64,000 nt of DNA from Smittia aterrima (taxonomy: Eukaryota > Arthropoda > Insecta > Diptera > Chironomidae). The notes beneath the pieces were generated by a model. That model ran no database searches and was not told the DNA's origin. It was given only the letters and a program-made list of their open reading frames with translations. This document shows, one piece after another, positions 1 through 10,300 of the stretch. The stretch covers positions 24,242,001 through 24,306,000 of the forward strand of contig CP093831.1 of assembly GCA_033063855.1 (NCBI GenBank), given 5' to 3'. Within the stretch, counting starts at the first letter, position 1, and each line of letters starts with the position of its first letter. The translations under genes and the position numbers were made by a program.

Positions 1-2
1 AG

Positions 3-663
3 TTAGCTATTCGGAAAGCTGAAGAAATTGAAATGCCAACGATGAAAAAGAGGAAAGTTCTTGATGTATCAGGATGCTTCTTCAAAGATAATTTAAAAGA
101 TTTTGAGCTGAAGACGAAAGATAAATTTTTTTCAAATGTCACAAAGTTATTCTCGCTGAACGATCGCCAGTTTTTGAAGGAATGTTTGCTAGTGCTGACA
201 CGGAAGAGGCTCGAACGAATTTTGTCGATATAGAAGATGTTGATTCGAAAACGATGGCTCAGTTTTTGCGATTCGTTTATGGACTTGAAGTCGAGAACTT
301 GAGCGAGATTGCTCATGATTTGCTCATCGTTGCGGACAAATATCTTGTAGACGATTTAAAGAAGATTTGCATCGAAAGTCTTATAAAAAAATTAATCAAA
401 GAAAATGTTTTGGAATCGCTGGTCATCGCTGATAAAATCATAAAAGCAGAGAAACTCTTCGACGCCTGCATGATCCTTATTTCCAGGCAAGATTTTCTCA
501 TCCTTCTCTTTTTCTCAAATTAATATTTTTCAGGAACCACAAATATTTGAATGAAACACCAGAATGGAAAGCATTGCCACAACCGCTTTTGCTGAAGATT
601 ATTAAATGGACATTGTCGCGTTCCGAAGCTGCCAATCATGTGAATCTATCAACTTATCTTTAA
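3..663 (+). CDS. TDPOZ/speckle-type BTB protein, 3' part, frameshifted
   Basis: This is the 3' end of a MATH-BTB (TDPOZ/SPOP-like) gene; the MATH exon lies left of the window. Exon 3-486 starts right after an AG and carries the BTB domain (KVILAERSPVFEGMF, DVDSKTMAQFLRFVYGLEVE) and the start of the BACK-like helices. Exon 534-663 encodes the tail (TPEWKALPQPLLLKIIKW). Family members act as substrate receptors of Cul3 ubiquitin ligases. Two oddities are seen. A run of seven T at 126-132 breaks the frame and one more T would restore it. The internal intron has a GC donor (487-488) where the paralogue at 4480 has GT. All downstream codons are intact, so the gene may be recently disabled or the frameshift may be a homopolymer sequencing error. 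AATAAAG follows near 708. Confidence 0.75.
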
Positions 664-1674
664 GTTTTTTATTTATCGTGAAAACTCAATAACATCTTTT
701 AATCAAAATAAAGAGTTCTTTTGAAAATGAATTTTTTTTATGGAACTTACAAATAAAGTGAATCCATACAGAAATACTTCTTTTTATTCAGGGCTTACAA
801 AAAAAGTAAGCCAGCTGCCAATCCCTCGGCACTTTGACCCGGAATGTTTCTTATACCATTCTTCAATTTTTCTGAATCAATCAAAGTAAAATTATCGCTT
901 AAGCAATTCTCTTCTGTGTCTCAGTAGTTTCAATCTAACTCTTGTCACTCGATAGAGCTTCAGCATTCTCGTGCATTTATTTTAAAGATTTGCCAACTTT
1001 AACGACGTCAAACGACTTTATCGGAAAGAGAATTTTGAGAAACCCTAAATGCCTAGAATGTCATTGCAGATGAACAATTCGAATATGATTTTTAAAAGAT
1101 CAAGTTATGGATGAAACTCTCAAAGCAGGAATCCTATGGACACAGCAAGAATTAAATTTTTAAACTAAATTTTAACTTTTTTAGAAAATATCGCAGTTTT
1201 TGAAATTTCTAGCCGCTAATAAAAGTTTTACGTCCATGAATACAGAAAATGTCTCAGATATCAAGCGAAACACTTCAAGCAGTCGACGAAGAAGCTTAAA
1301 CTGAGGAATCAATTAAATATTTAGTTGCAGATTAAACGAAATGATCATGAAAAATATAATTCTAAAAAATATCAGTACACGAAATTGTGATAAAAAAAAG
1401 TTAGACGCTTGAAAAATTTGAGATTCTCTTGCTTTGGAAGGCGTTGAAGAAAATCCTAAAGAAAACCACAAAGTCCATCAAAATAAAAATTGATTTGTAA
1501 AATTAAAAGCAGGCGATGAACTTTTAAATAACTCAATCGAGTATCAAATAAGAAAACTTGGACAAGAACGACAGATTGCAATAAAGATTTTCCCAATTCC
1601 TGAAGTAAAATGATTTCTTTATTTAATTCTCGCTTGAGACTCCAAACATTTTCTTGTGTTTTTATTAAACCTAA
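664..1674. other. Intergenic stretch with decayed coding fragments
   Basis: No intact gene is seen. About 700-800 matches the 3' flank of the TDPOZ copy at 4700-4800. About 790-930 on the minus strand matches the end of the F-box/LRR gene at 4924 (see separate entry). 1494-1613 on the plus strand is an open stretch of 39 codons ending in KIFPIPEVK and a stop. It has coding-like composition but no start, so it looks like a relic exon. Confidence 0.4.
790..935 (-). pseudogene. Relic 3' end of an F-box/LRR gene
   Basis: Read on the minus strand, this stretch encodes SDNFTLIDSE, nearly the same as SDKFNLIDSE at the end of the F-box/LRR gene that stops at 4924. Here the frame runs on for about 25 more codons into a lysine- and glycine-containing tail before a stop near 800. 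Upstream sequence (roughly 935-1000) loses similarity and frame. Its position downstream of, and convergent with, the TDPOZ gene ending at 663 copies the arrangement at 3827-6495. Confidence 0.5.
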
Positions 1675-2790
1675 TTAAAGAAAATGGTGACGCTTCATGC
1701 GACTGGCAACTTTCGATTGGTGCATCAAGATTTCAACAATTTTCAGCAAAAGCGGTTGTGACAAAGCTTTCCATTCTGGAGTTTTACTCAAGTATTTGAT
1801 GTTGCTGAAAAGTTAGAACTTGAGTATTTAAATATATAATGAAAATTCATCAAATTTTACTTGATAATGACGATCAAACAAACCTCGAAAAGTTTCTCAG
1901 TTTTTGTGATCCTGTCGGCGATGATCAGTGATTTTAAAACGTTTTCTTTACACAAGTTTTCGATGAGACTTTCGATGCAAATTTCCTTTAGCTCGTCCAT
2001 CAAATATTTGTCCGCAGCGATGAGCAATTCATGAGCGACCTCGTTTAAGTTCTCAATTTCAAGACAATAAATAAATCGCAATAACTGAGCCATCGTTTTC
2101 GAATCAACATCTTCTATTTTTACAAGATTCGTTTGAGCCTCCTCCGTGTCGACATTTGTGAACATTCTATGAAAAACTGGTGATCGTTCAGCAAGAACAG
2201 CTTTATGGCAATTAAAAATATCTCCACCGCTCGTCTGCAGCTTACAATCTTTGAATTTATCATTGAAGAACATTCCAGATAGAACTTCTTCTTCTTGCTC
2301 ATTATTTGATGGTTCAGTTGAGGAAGCCTTTTTCAAAATTAACTAAGAACGATTTTTTTAAATAAATCATTTCAAGAAAGGTCTATCTTACCTCGCAGAA
2401 GATTGTAAATTTTCCGTCATTGACGTAGCCATTAACAGGATTAAAAAGTGAGTCAAGCGAAACAAAATCGGTGAAGCCATAAGCTTTATTCTTCAACCAA
2501 TCTGCTCCCGATTTCACTGATTTTGAAAGACGATAATCCTCCGTCTTGCTCACAATTCCGAACTCGAAAGTCGCGTCAACATTACTATTCAAATTATTGT
2601 GGAGGAAAATGCTAAGACAATCTTTTTCATTCTTTTTTATCCTCAGATACCATTCAGTTTCCTCTAAATCAAAGTTGACTTTGAAGATTTCTGACTTAAT
2701 CACGGTTGTTCTTGATAAAACTCGAGTTAAATTATCTTGATGAAAGACTCCATCAATTTCCCAGAACAATTTTCGGTAAACGAAAGCCAT
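1675..2790 (-). CDS. MATH-BTB (TDPOZ/SPOP-like) protein, complete
   Basis: Three exons read on the minus strand: 2790-2392 (MATH domain), 2342-1861 (BTB plus start of BACK) and 1804-1675 (C-terminus), giving 336 residues. I chose the ATG at 2790 (MAFVYRKLFWEIDG) because it aligns with the start of the paralogue at 3827; upstream codons lack an ATG. The MATH part contains FDLEETEWYLRI, typical of substrate-binding TRAF-like folds. The BTB part contains FKDCKLQTSGGDIFNCHKAV and LAERSPVFHRMF, expected to dimerise and bind Cul3. Introns are 49 and 56 bp with phases 0 and 2, the same as in the plus-strand paralogues. It is the only TDPOZ copy here with both domains intact. Role as a ubiquitin-ligase receptor is family knowledge; the substrate is unknown. 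Confidence 0.85.
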
Positions 2791-3826
2791 AACTCTTTTC
2801 CTAAATTTCGAAAAGTTTAAGAATCTTCCCTTTTGTAGTTGTAGCAAATTTTCTACGCCGATCGAGAATTTCTTTATTTCTGTTGCTTTTTGTGCTTCTT
2901 GAACGTAATGCTACTTGATGTGACTCGATATAACTTCAAAGCCTAAAACAGAATTGCACAATATGTGGAAATAATAGTTTAAAACATTATTTTATTTTGA
3001 TACGAAACTATGACTCCCTTGCGATACGTTTGACACTTTAAGAAAAATAAGTAATTCTCTAATGTATTTTACTGATGATCGCGAGAAATATATTCGTAAG
3101 AGCGCGAGAATGAGAGCGGATGAAACTAACTGATAAGGAGCATTTGACGAAAAGATTTGTCTTCTCCTTCACCACAAATTCAAACTTTTTAGCAAACTTA
3201 ATGGGAAACTTTGTCGAAGGATGGAAAGCTTTTGCTGAAGATTATGGAAAAAAATTACTGCCGCGATCCGTTTCGCAGCGTAATCATTTAAAAACTTGCC
3301 TTCAAATTTCTAAATTTTTATTTTAACTCGTTTTTCATCTGAAGGAATCCCAGAAAATCCAAGCTCCACACATTGGGTCTATTTCTGGTGAGCTCAAAGT
3401 AAAACTTTTTTTCCTTTGAAGTTAGAGCTTTCATTTGTTCGCATGAAATGGGCAGCTATTTGAGTTGAGCGAAAAAATCTCAGAGCTGACCATATTCGGG
3501 TCCAGTGAACCCAACAGTAAGCAGTCCGACGGATGAAAAACCCTACAGTAAGTTCATTACGAACTGCTACTGCCACTTGTTCTGTTATTGTTTCAATCGT
3601 TTTTAGAAATTTTTACCTGAGTTTTTTTAGTGGCAGAGATGAAATTTCTAATTAGTTCACTAACACTCGAACAAACACTAAAGCAGTAAATGAATTAAAG
3701 AACGTCGTCTTCAGCTTCATCAAAATTCATCTCTTCAGTCTTCTGACGTTCTTCTAGTGATCAAGTCGATTTAAGTTGTTCTCTCCAATTAGTTTAAGAA
3801 ATATTTAAAACCGCTTGCAGCTGAAA
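2791..3826. other. Intergenic region between divergent TDPOZ genes
   Basis: About 1 kb separates two divergently transcribed TDPOZ paralogues and must contain their promoters. An ATG-initiated ORF of 68 codons at 3120-3326 (plus) contains NFVEGWKAFAEDYGKKLLP. I do not recognise it and see no partner exon, so it is not called as a gene. Nothing else recognisable. Confidence 0.4.
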
Positions 3827-4666
3827 ATGACAACTGAACGCCAAAAACTGTTCTGGTTCATTAATGGAGCCACTCAAGATAAATTAACCCAAGCTTTATC
3901 AACAACCGGGATTAAGTCAGAAATCTTCAAACTCAAATTTGATTTAGAGGAAACTGAATGGTATCTAAGGATAAATAAGAATGAAAAAGATGGAAAAGTT
4001 TGTCTTAGCATTTTCCTCTGCAATAATTTGAAAAGTAATGTTGACACGACTTTTGAGTTGGGAATTATGAACAAGACGATCGATTATCGTCTTCCAAAAA
4101 CAGTGAAATCGGGAGCAAATTGGTTGACGAGTGAAGCTTATGGCTTCCTCGATTTTATTTCTCTTGGGACACTTTTTAATCCTTTTAATGGCTACGTCAA
4201 TGACGGAGAGATAATATTCTTCTGCGAGGTTTGTAAATGAGTTTCTCATAAATTATAGAAATCTTATTAAACTTTAAATTATTTTTAGTTAGCCATCAGG
4301 AAAGCTGAAGAAATTGAAATGCCAATGATGAAAAAGAGAAAAGTCAATTTAAAGGAAATTTGCATCGAGAGTCTTATAATAAATTTAAGCAAAGAAAATA
4401 TTTTGGAATCACTGGTCATCGCTGATAAAATCATAAAAGCAGAGAAACTCTTCGACGCCTGCTTGATCTTCATTTCCAGGTAAGATTTTCTCATTTTCTC
4501 ATCCTTCGCTTTTTTTCTCAAAATAATATTTTTCAGGAACCACAAAGACTTGAGTGAAACACCAGAATGGAAAGAATTGCCGCAACCGCTTTTGTTGAAG
4601 ATTATTAAATGGACAATGTCGCGTTCCGAAGCTGCCAATCATGCGAGTCTATCAACTTATCTTTAA
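3827..4666 (+). CDS. MATH-domain TDPOZ paralogue lacking the BTB core
   Basis: Exons 3827-4228, 4289-4479 and 4537-4666 give a 240-residue open protein. Residues 1-134 are a full MATH domain (FDLEETEWYLRINKNEKDGK, YGFLDFISLGTLFNPFNGYV). Exon 2 begins exactly like the copy at position 3 (LAIRKAEEIEMPMMKKRKV) but then jumps straight to NLKEICIESLI. About 0.29 kb encoding nearly the whole BTB fold is therefore missing, in frame. The BACK-like tail and last exon remain. Such a protein could bind substrates but should not dimerise or recruit Cul3 through a BTB. It may be a dominant competitor of its intact paralogues or simply decaying; the open frame and canonical splice sites favour expression. 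AATAAAG near 4707. Confidence 0.7.
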
Positions 4667-4923
4667 GTTTTTATTTATCGTGAAAACTCAATAACACCTT
4701 TTAATCAAAATAAAGAGTTGTTTTGAAAATGAAATTTTTTCTATGGGACTTACAAAAAAGTGAATCCATTCAGAATTACTTTTTTTCAGTCCGGGGTTAC
4801 AAATTCTTATTCAATTTTTCTCCATATTTCTTGATATTTAAGTTTAACATTTTGTGATTTGCTTGGACTTCTTTTTAATTCTCTTCGTTAACTCTTATGT
4901 GCAAAGATCGAATAATTTTAGGT

Positions 4924-6495
4924 CTACTCTGAATCAATCAAATTAAACTTATCGCTGAAGCTTTCGAGATTCGGAAGATGCCCGACCAATATTCCATCGA
5001 TTGGAAAAGAGCTTAACTTAGAGAGACACGGAGTATCGAGTGAAAGATGTCGGATCATCGGATGACGTTTAATGAAGTCTTCAAGGCAATCAAAATTTGT
5101 TGAAGATTTCTCTTGACTAAAATATAAAAGAACATTTATTAATTTTTCTCCAACTGCATTTGTAAAAATTTGGGTGACTTGCCTTATGTCATCCAAAAAC
5201 TCTGATGGCCTCTCTCTACTGCGATACTTCACTGTTGTGAGATTCTTTGATGTGACTTGAATTTCTATCAAGTCAGAAGTTTTCGATCCAAATGAAAGTG
5301 ATTCCAAATGTTCGAACGATGAAATCAATCTCAACTCTTCTTTGTTCAAACAATAATCGAGACACAAAATCTTTAAGTTTGGGAAGATCTCGACGAAGCT
5401 TTGCATGAATGCATTTGTCTTCTCCTCTCGTCCTTTCTCATACTTTAGCTCCTTAACATTTGGTGAGAAGATGTCGTTGCATGCTCTGATTTTCGTTATC
5501 AAAGTATCGTCGTCAGCGATTGGCCTTCTTGAACCGAAACCATCCATTTCCCTCGGGAGGCAAGTTGAAATGGAAATGGATTTTAAGCTTTTACAGTAGG
5601 GCAGCATTTGCTTGAAGACAAAATTAAACCAATCTTCTTCTTCGTACTCGGTAAGACTTAATTCAATTGACTTCAATTTTCTTTGACTGAGAAAGAAATC
5701 TATTGTATTCTCAGTGCTACTCTCAGTGCTACTCAAAATTCCGTTTGTAAGGGAAAACTTTTCGAGTTGAAACGGAACTTTACTCATAAGATTTAAGTTG
5801 AATATTTTACCACAATCATCAAATTGAAGTTCCTTAAGATTCTTCTGCTTCATCAATAAATTTTCAATCGGTTTCCAACCGAATCCAGTCCAGTTTTTTA
5901 TAACTATTGCTTTTAAGTTTGTTGCATTCCGAAAAATGTGCGAGCATGCGATTAAAGATTCGTCAAATTCAATTCTTTCAATGTTCACTGATGGATTTGG
6001 TGTTTTTAATAAATCATCTTTTTGCTGTTTATTGCTGAGCCTAAAAAATTCTTGATCACTATAAAGTTTTCCACCAAAGCCTGCACCAAACACGAATGAA
6101 CAACTTTTTAATTTATCGAACGCCACCAGCAAAGTTTCGAGATCAAAAATGCTTGTTTCGTGTCCTAAAATTAAGTCAACGACTGAGCTGCCGAAAATTT
6201 CACCAATTTTTATCGCATCGTTGGTTTGAATCCAATCATAGCGACGATTTCGTGTTTTCATTTTCAAATTCCTGTATATGCGATTAGATTGTTCCACGAC
6301 CATCAGTGTCGTTGCTAGATCGTTCGATACATCTAAGACCATTCTCACTTTGTCATTTAATTTAGCTGAACCAGCAAATAGTTCAGCGAAACTTAAACAA
6401 GTCTCGCTGACGTTTAAGAGACTTTTGCCGTCTAAGTTTTCAAATATTTGAATCCAATTATGCTCGGGCAGGTTAATCCAATTGATTTCTGTCAT
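4924..6495 (-). CDS. F-box/leucine-rich repeat protein
   Basis: A single-exon gene of 523 residues. Residues about 5-45 form an F-box (INLPEHNWIQIFENLDGKSL, VSETCLSFAELF), which in the family binds Skp1 of SCF ubiquitin ligases. The rest is a series of irregular leucine-rich repeats (NLKAIVIKNW, NLKELQFDDC, FPNLKILCLDYC, HLESLSFGS, MIRHLSLDTP) expected to bind the substrate. It converges on the TDPOZ gene ending at 4666. The paralogue at the right edge (63300-64000) continues for about 60 residues past the point where this one stops (LIDSE). Similar sequence survives downstream of this stop at about 4830-4920 but is out of frame, so this copy is C-terminally truncated. A purely intronless structure may mean an origin by retrocopy, but that is a guess. 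Confidence 0.85.
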   Translation of the reverse strand: MTEINWINLPEHNWIQIFENLDGKSLLNVSETCLSFAELFAGSAKLNDKVRMVLDVSNDLATTLMVVEQSNRIYRNLKMKTRNRRYDWIQTNDAIKIGEIFGSSVVDLILGHETSIFDLETLLVAFDKLKSCSFVFGAGFGGKLYSDQEFFRLSNKQQKDDLLKTPNPSVNIERIEFDESLIACSHIFRNATNLKAIVIKNWTGFGWKPIENLLMKQKNLKELQFDDCGKIFNLNLMSKVPFQLEKFSLTNGILSSTESSTENTIDFFLSQRKLKSIELSLTEYEEEDWFNFVFKQMLPYCKSLKSISISTCLPREMDGFGSRRPIADDDTLITKIRACNDIFSPNVKELKYEKGREEKTNAFMQSFVEIFPNLKILCLDYCLNKEELRLISSFEHLESLSFGSKTSDLIEIQVTSKNLTTVKYRSRERPSEFLDDIRQVTQIFTNAVGEKLINVLLYFSQEKSSTNFDCLEDFIKRHPMIRHLSLDTPCLSKLSSFPIDGILVGHLPNLESFSDKFNLIDSE

Positions 6496-6892
6496 CTGAA
6501 AGAAGAACTCATAAATAATTAAGAATAAATGATTTTCAGTAAATTTACTTTCGATGCTTTCTGAAATATTTCGATGCTTACTCGAATGAATGTTTAAGAA
6601 AAAGTTTTTCTGAAAAACTAAACTTAACGAAACTTTTTGAAAAACGAAATGAAAACTAAGTTTTTTTTTTCTATAAACGTTCGAGAGAATGTTTTCTTAT
6701 TAGCAACTGAATGTACCCTCATCTAAGAAACATTCTCAGCCACAGTTTCACATGATTCTTGTTCAAGATAAATATACAAACAAATCAATGTTTTTGAGAA
6801 GTCAATAGAAAACTTATCAAAAAAAGGTTAACGAAGTTGAAAAGAAAATAAATATTTCTTCGCGAGATTTCTATCAGAAAAAGACTTTTACA
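6496..6892. other. Intergenic, divergent promoter region
   Basis: AT-rich spacer between the start of the F-box gene (minus) and the start of mRpL34 (plus). It should hold both promoters. No ORF, RNA gene or repeat is recognisable. Confidence 0.4.
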
Positions 6893-7222
6893 ATGGCTCA
6901 GCTAGCAAGATCATTCGGGTAACTCATTCTTCTATCAGTTCTTTCTCTTTTACTAACAATGTCACCTCATTTCAGCTCTTTTCTTCAAAAATCAACAAAC
7001 GTTCTCTGCAACAATTTCCTGATGACTTCAAACGCAATTGCAATGAAACCTCCAGCTTTCGGCATGATGCTTGTTCGAACAAACATTAGAAACAACTTCC
7101 CGAGGGCGAAAGAATCAAAGCGAATCAAGACGCACGGTTGGAAAGTTCGAATGAGTACTCCAGAAGGTCGACGCATTTTAATGAGAAGAATTCTGAAAGG
7201 AAGACACGTTCTGAGCCATTAA
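6893..7222 (+). CDS. mRpL34: Mitochondrial ribosomal protein L34 (bL34m)
   Basis: Two exons, 6893-6918 and 6976-7222, encode 90 residues. The first exon gives MAQLARSF, the start of a mitochondrial targeting peptide. The mature part at the C-terminus has the L34 signature: RTNIRNNFPRAKESKRIKTH, GWKVRMSTPEGRRILMRRIL, GRHVLSH. L34 is a small basic protein of the large ribosomal subunit, here of the mitochondrial ribosome. The length is normal for the family. The gene converges on XRN1, whose stop lies only 103 bp away; an AATAAA at 7259-7264 serves this transcript. Confidence 0.93.
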
Positions 7223-7324
7223 AAGAGAAAACTTTAGTGTCCAGTGTTTGTATTTCGAAATAAAATTGAATTTAGAGAAAAATGATTGGCGTTTGATATT
7301 TATCCTCGGCTTGAACGTTTTAGC

Positions 7325-10300
7325 TTATTTTCCAAAGTTGATTGCCAAGCGATTCTTCCTCTTGTCGATGGCTGGCTCGGTGCCGACGTTTGTGTTCGTC
7401 ATTGGCGATGGAGCTTGAGTTTCCTGCTTGACAGGTGTAACTACAATTTCCTTTTGTGTCACGACAGTTGTCTTCTGCTGAGAAACCTTATTCCCATCGT
7501 ATTGAAGGTTCTTGGCCTTCGTTGCCTTCCTTGATGCTTGAAGAGGGACAAACGGATTAGCTTGAGATGGAGAAGACATTGTCGGTTGCTGTTGTGGTAC
7601 AAATGGTGGACGTTGTTGGTAATGTGATGAATTCCTGTTGCGGTTCTGGTTGTTGAAGTTATTGTTATTATAGAATCTCTGCTGCTGCTGCTGCTGAAGT
7701 TGTTGCGGTGGAACCATAGGCCTGAACTAAAAGTTAAAGAAGAGTTTTAATATTTCATGACAAGAAGTTTAATGAACTCACGTTATTTCCATTGTTCATG
7801 TTGCTTTGAAAGAAAACTCCAGGTTGAAAGTGTGGATTGGCCACATTGTTTCCATTTACTGGGAAATGTTGATTTACGTTATTGAAGAACGTTGGTGGCA
7901 ATGATGGTTGAGTTGGAGGCAATGCTTGAGTTGGAATCTCCCTCTGCATTTGACTTGAAACTTGACTCAACCATGCCACAGGCGGTGGCGGCAATTGAGT
8001 TGGCGCAGTGATCAATGGAACTTGATTGTTCGTCAAAGCAACGTCCTTCAACATTTTGTTGATGTTTCCATTTAAAGGAGGCGATGGCTGCTTGGACTTT
8101 GCATTCGATGGCATTGGATCTCCTCCTTTCTTGAGGTCGCTCCACATCGCAGCAAAGTCTTGTTTCTTATCAACCTTCTCACCTTCTGGTCGAACTGGAT
8201 TTTGAAGGATCTTTGCGTAGCTCTCGCCGCCGCCTCTCATCTCGTCTCTCGGCTTTCTACTTTTCTTGGGATTATCGTAAGTTTTCTCTGGCTCGACGTA
8301 TCGCGTCGACGTTGGTGTTTCCTTATCAGCTCTTGATGGAGCAATCGACTCACCATAACTAATATTGATGAGGTTCTCAATCGGAGAACGACCGATTTCC
8401 ACTCCGTTAAGAGGCGAATCAAAGAGGATATCGCAATAGACATCTTCCTTGTTAACGCATTCTTGTCGAACAGGATTTAAATCCTTCACGCGACTAACTC
8501 CAACAACTGTTCCTTTCAATCCAACTGTGAACTTCTCAGTTTCTTTAGCGATGACAACTCGATCGAAGAGTTCATAATTAGCCTTGGGATCAGGAGCTTT
8601 CACAGTCGTTTGACTTAATGCCGGAGCAAACAAGAGATGAGGCTTCACCTGCATCGTGATGTTCTTAAGTGGAGCTTCCTTCAACAACTTTTTAATAGTT
8701 TCTGTGATAGCTGACAGCACTTCCTTCTCGATTGCTTCTGTTCCAATTTGTCTTCTATCAGCTTTCTGATGAGGAAGTTGTGCGAGCCACTTTCTTAGGG
8801 ATTGCAAGTTTTCTTCGCCGTTCGTTGTATCGAAGAAATCAGACTCAAAGTAAATGTCGTTGTTGTTGTAACCGGTCTTTCTTCCCAACACTTCGAAAAC
8901 GACTGGGAACTTGCAGTAATATTCTTGGACCAAAGCTATGACCTTATCCGAGTACAGCCAAACGCGATCCTTCTTTGTGTAGCCTGAAAGTTCTTCATTT
9001 GCTTTCGGGAATTTCAATTGAAGTCCAATGTTGTTCTTCGATGATCCGTCTTGCGTAATTTGTCGTCTCATGCCGGGTATCACCAAAACTGTTCCAGTTA
9101 TACGATTAAGCACATTCTCAGAAATACTAAGAGCTGTTGCTGTCTGGTAAGAGTTCGAGTAAGCGCCTTGACTTTTACCATGAAGCAGTTGAACAGTCTT
9201 GAAGTCTGGCTCTTGAGGAACTGAGATTAAAACTTTAACTCGTCCACTTTTTTCAAAGCAATTCACGTCAGTCACTGTCCCGAACGTTCCGTAGTATGGA
9301 TTCGTTAGCATGAAGATCTCAGTGCCATTCTTGAAAGCTTCCATGACTGGAACTTTCTCCTCATACTTTTGTCGATAAGCTTGAATGTTTTGAACAATGC
9401 ACTGAAGTGGATAAGCAATCTCGTGATTGTTGTACGTCGTAAAATGTTTAAAATTCTTCGAGTTCTGATCGTATTTGTACTCGCCGCCTGTAACTTGCAA
9501 GACACGAACGATTCTTCTAATTTCACCAACGTCGATGCCCATTCGGTTTCCGTGATGATCTTTAATCGTCTGAGAATCGTTTCTGTATCTTTGAGAATCA
9601 GTTTTCGCGTTGCTGCCGTCGCTGAAGTAAGTCACGTCTTGATCTGATATGTTTACAACTTTCGCTTCAATTAAATGCGGCCATCCAACAAAAACAATTT
9701 TGTTTAAAAGATCCTTCGACAATTTCTCGGTTGACGTGTCTAGTTCATCAGATTGATCAACTTTGATGATCATATTGTCGCCTCTCGATGGTTGATCGAA
9801 CACTTTAACGTTCTGGCTCTTCAACAAGCTCGAGTACTTCAGATGCTTGAAGGTAGGGAAGCCAGTAAAGTAAACGTTGAGTAAAGCTCCTTGCGAAGGC
9901 CCAAGAACCAAATTTTCCTTAGGAATCTGAATTTCATCGCGAAAAACTTGCTTCTCGTAGCACATGACTTTGCCAATGTTAGGAAATGATAAGGGAGCGT
10001 CGAGAGATCCTTGCGATGTGCTTGCGTAAGTGTAAACAAACATCGGTCCGTGAACGTTTCTAGCCTTCTCATCTTTTGTCAACTCGTTGTCATGATTCTT
10101 GAGTGTTTTCAACAAACGCTCTTCGTCAATAAAAGGAATCAACACAACAGCTTCCCACTCCTGTTTCTTTCCATTCAAGTCCGTTTCAAAGTTTGTTGGA
10201 TAAAAATCAATGAGTTCGCTTTTCTCACTTGTCATTAGTTTCTTGTAGCACTCTGGAACATGATCACGACTCCCAGCTGGCAGTACGCTCATCAATTGTT

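Noticed and set aside
3120..3326. 68-codon ATG frame between TDPOZ genes
   Set aside because: No homology recognised, no signal peptide or domain; kept only as a remark in the intergenic entry.
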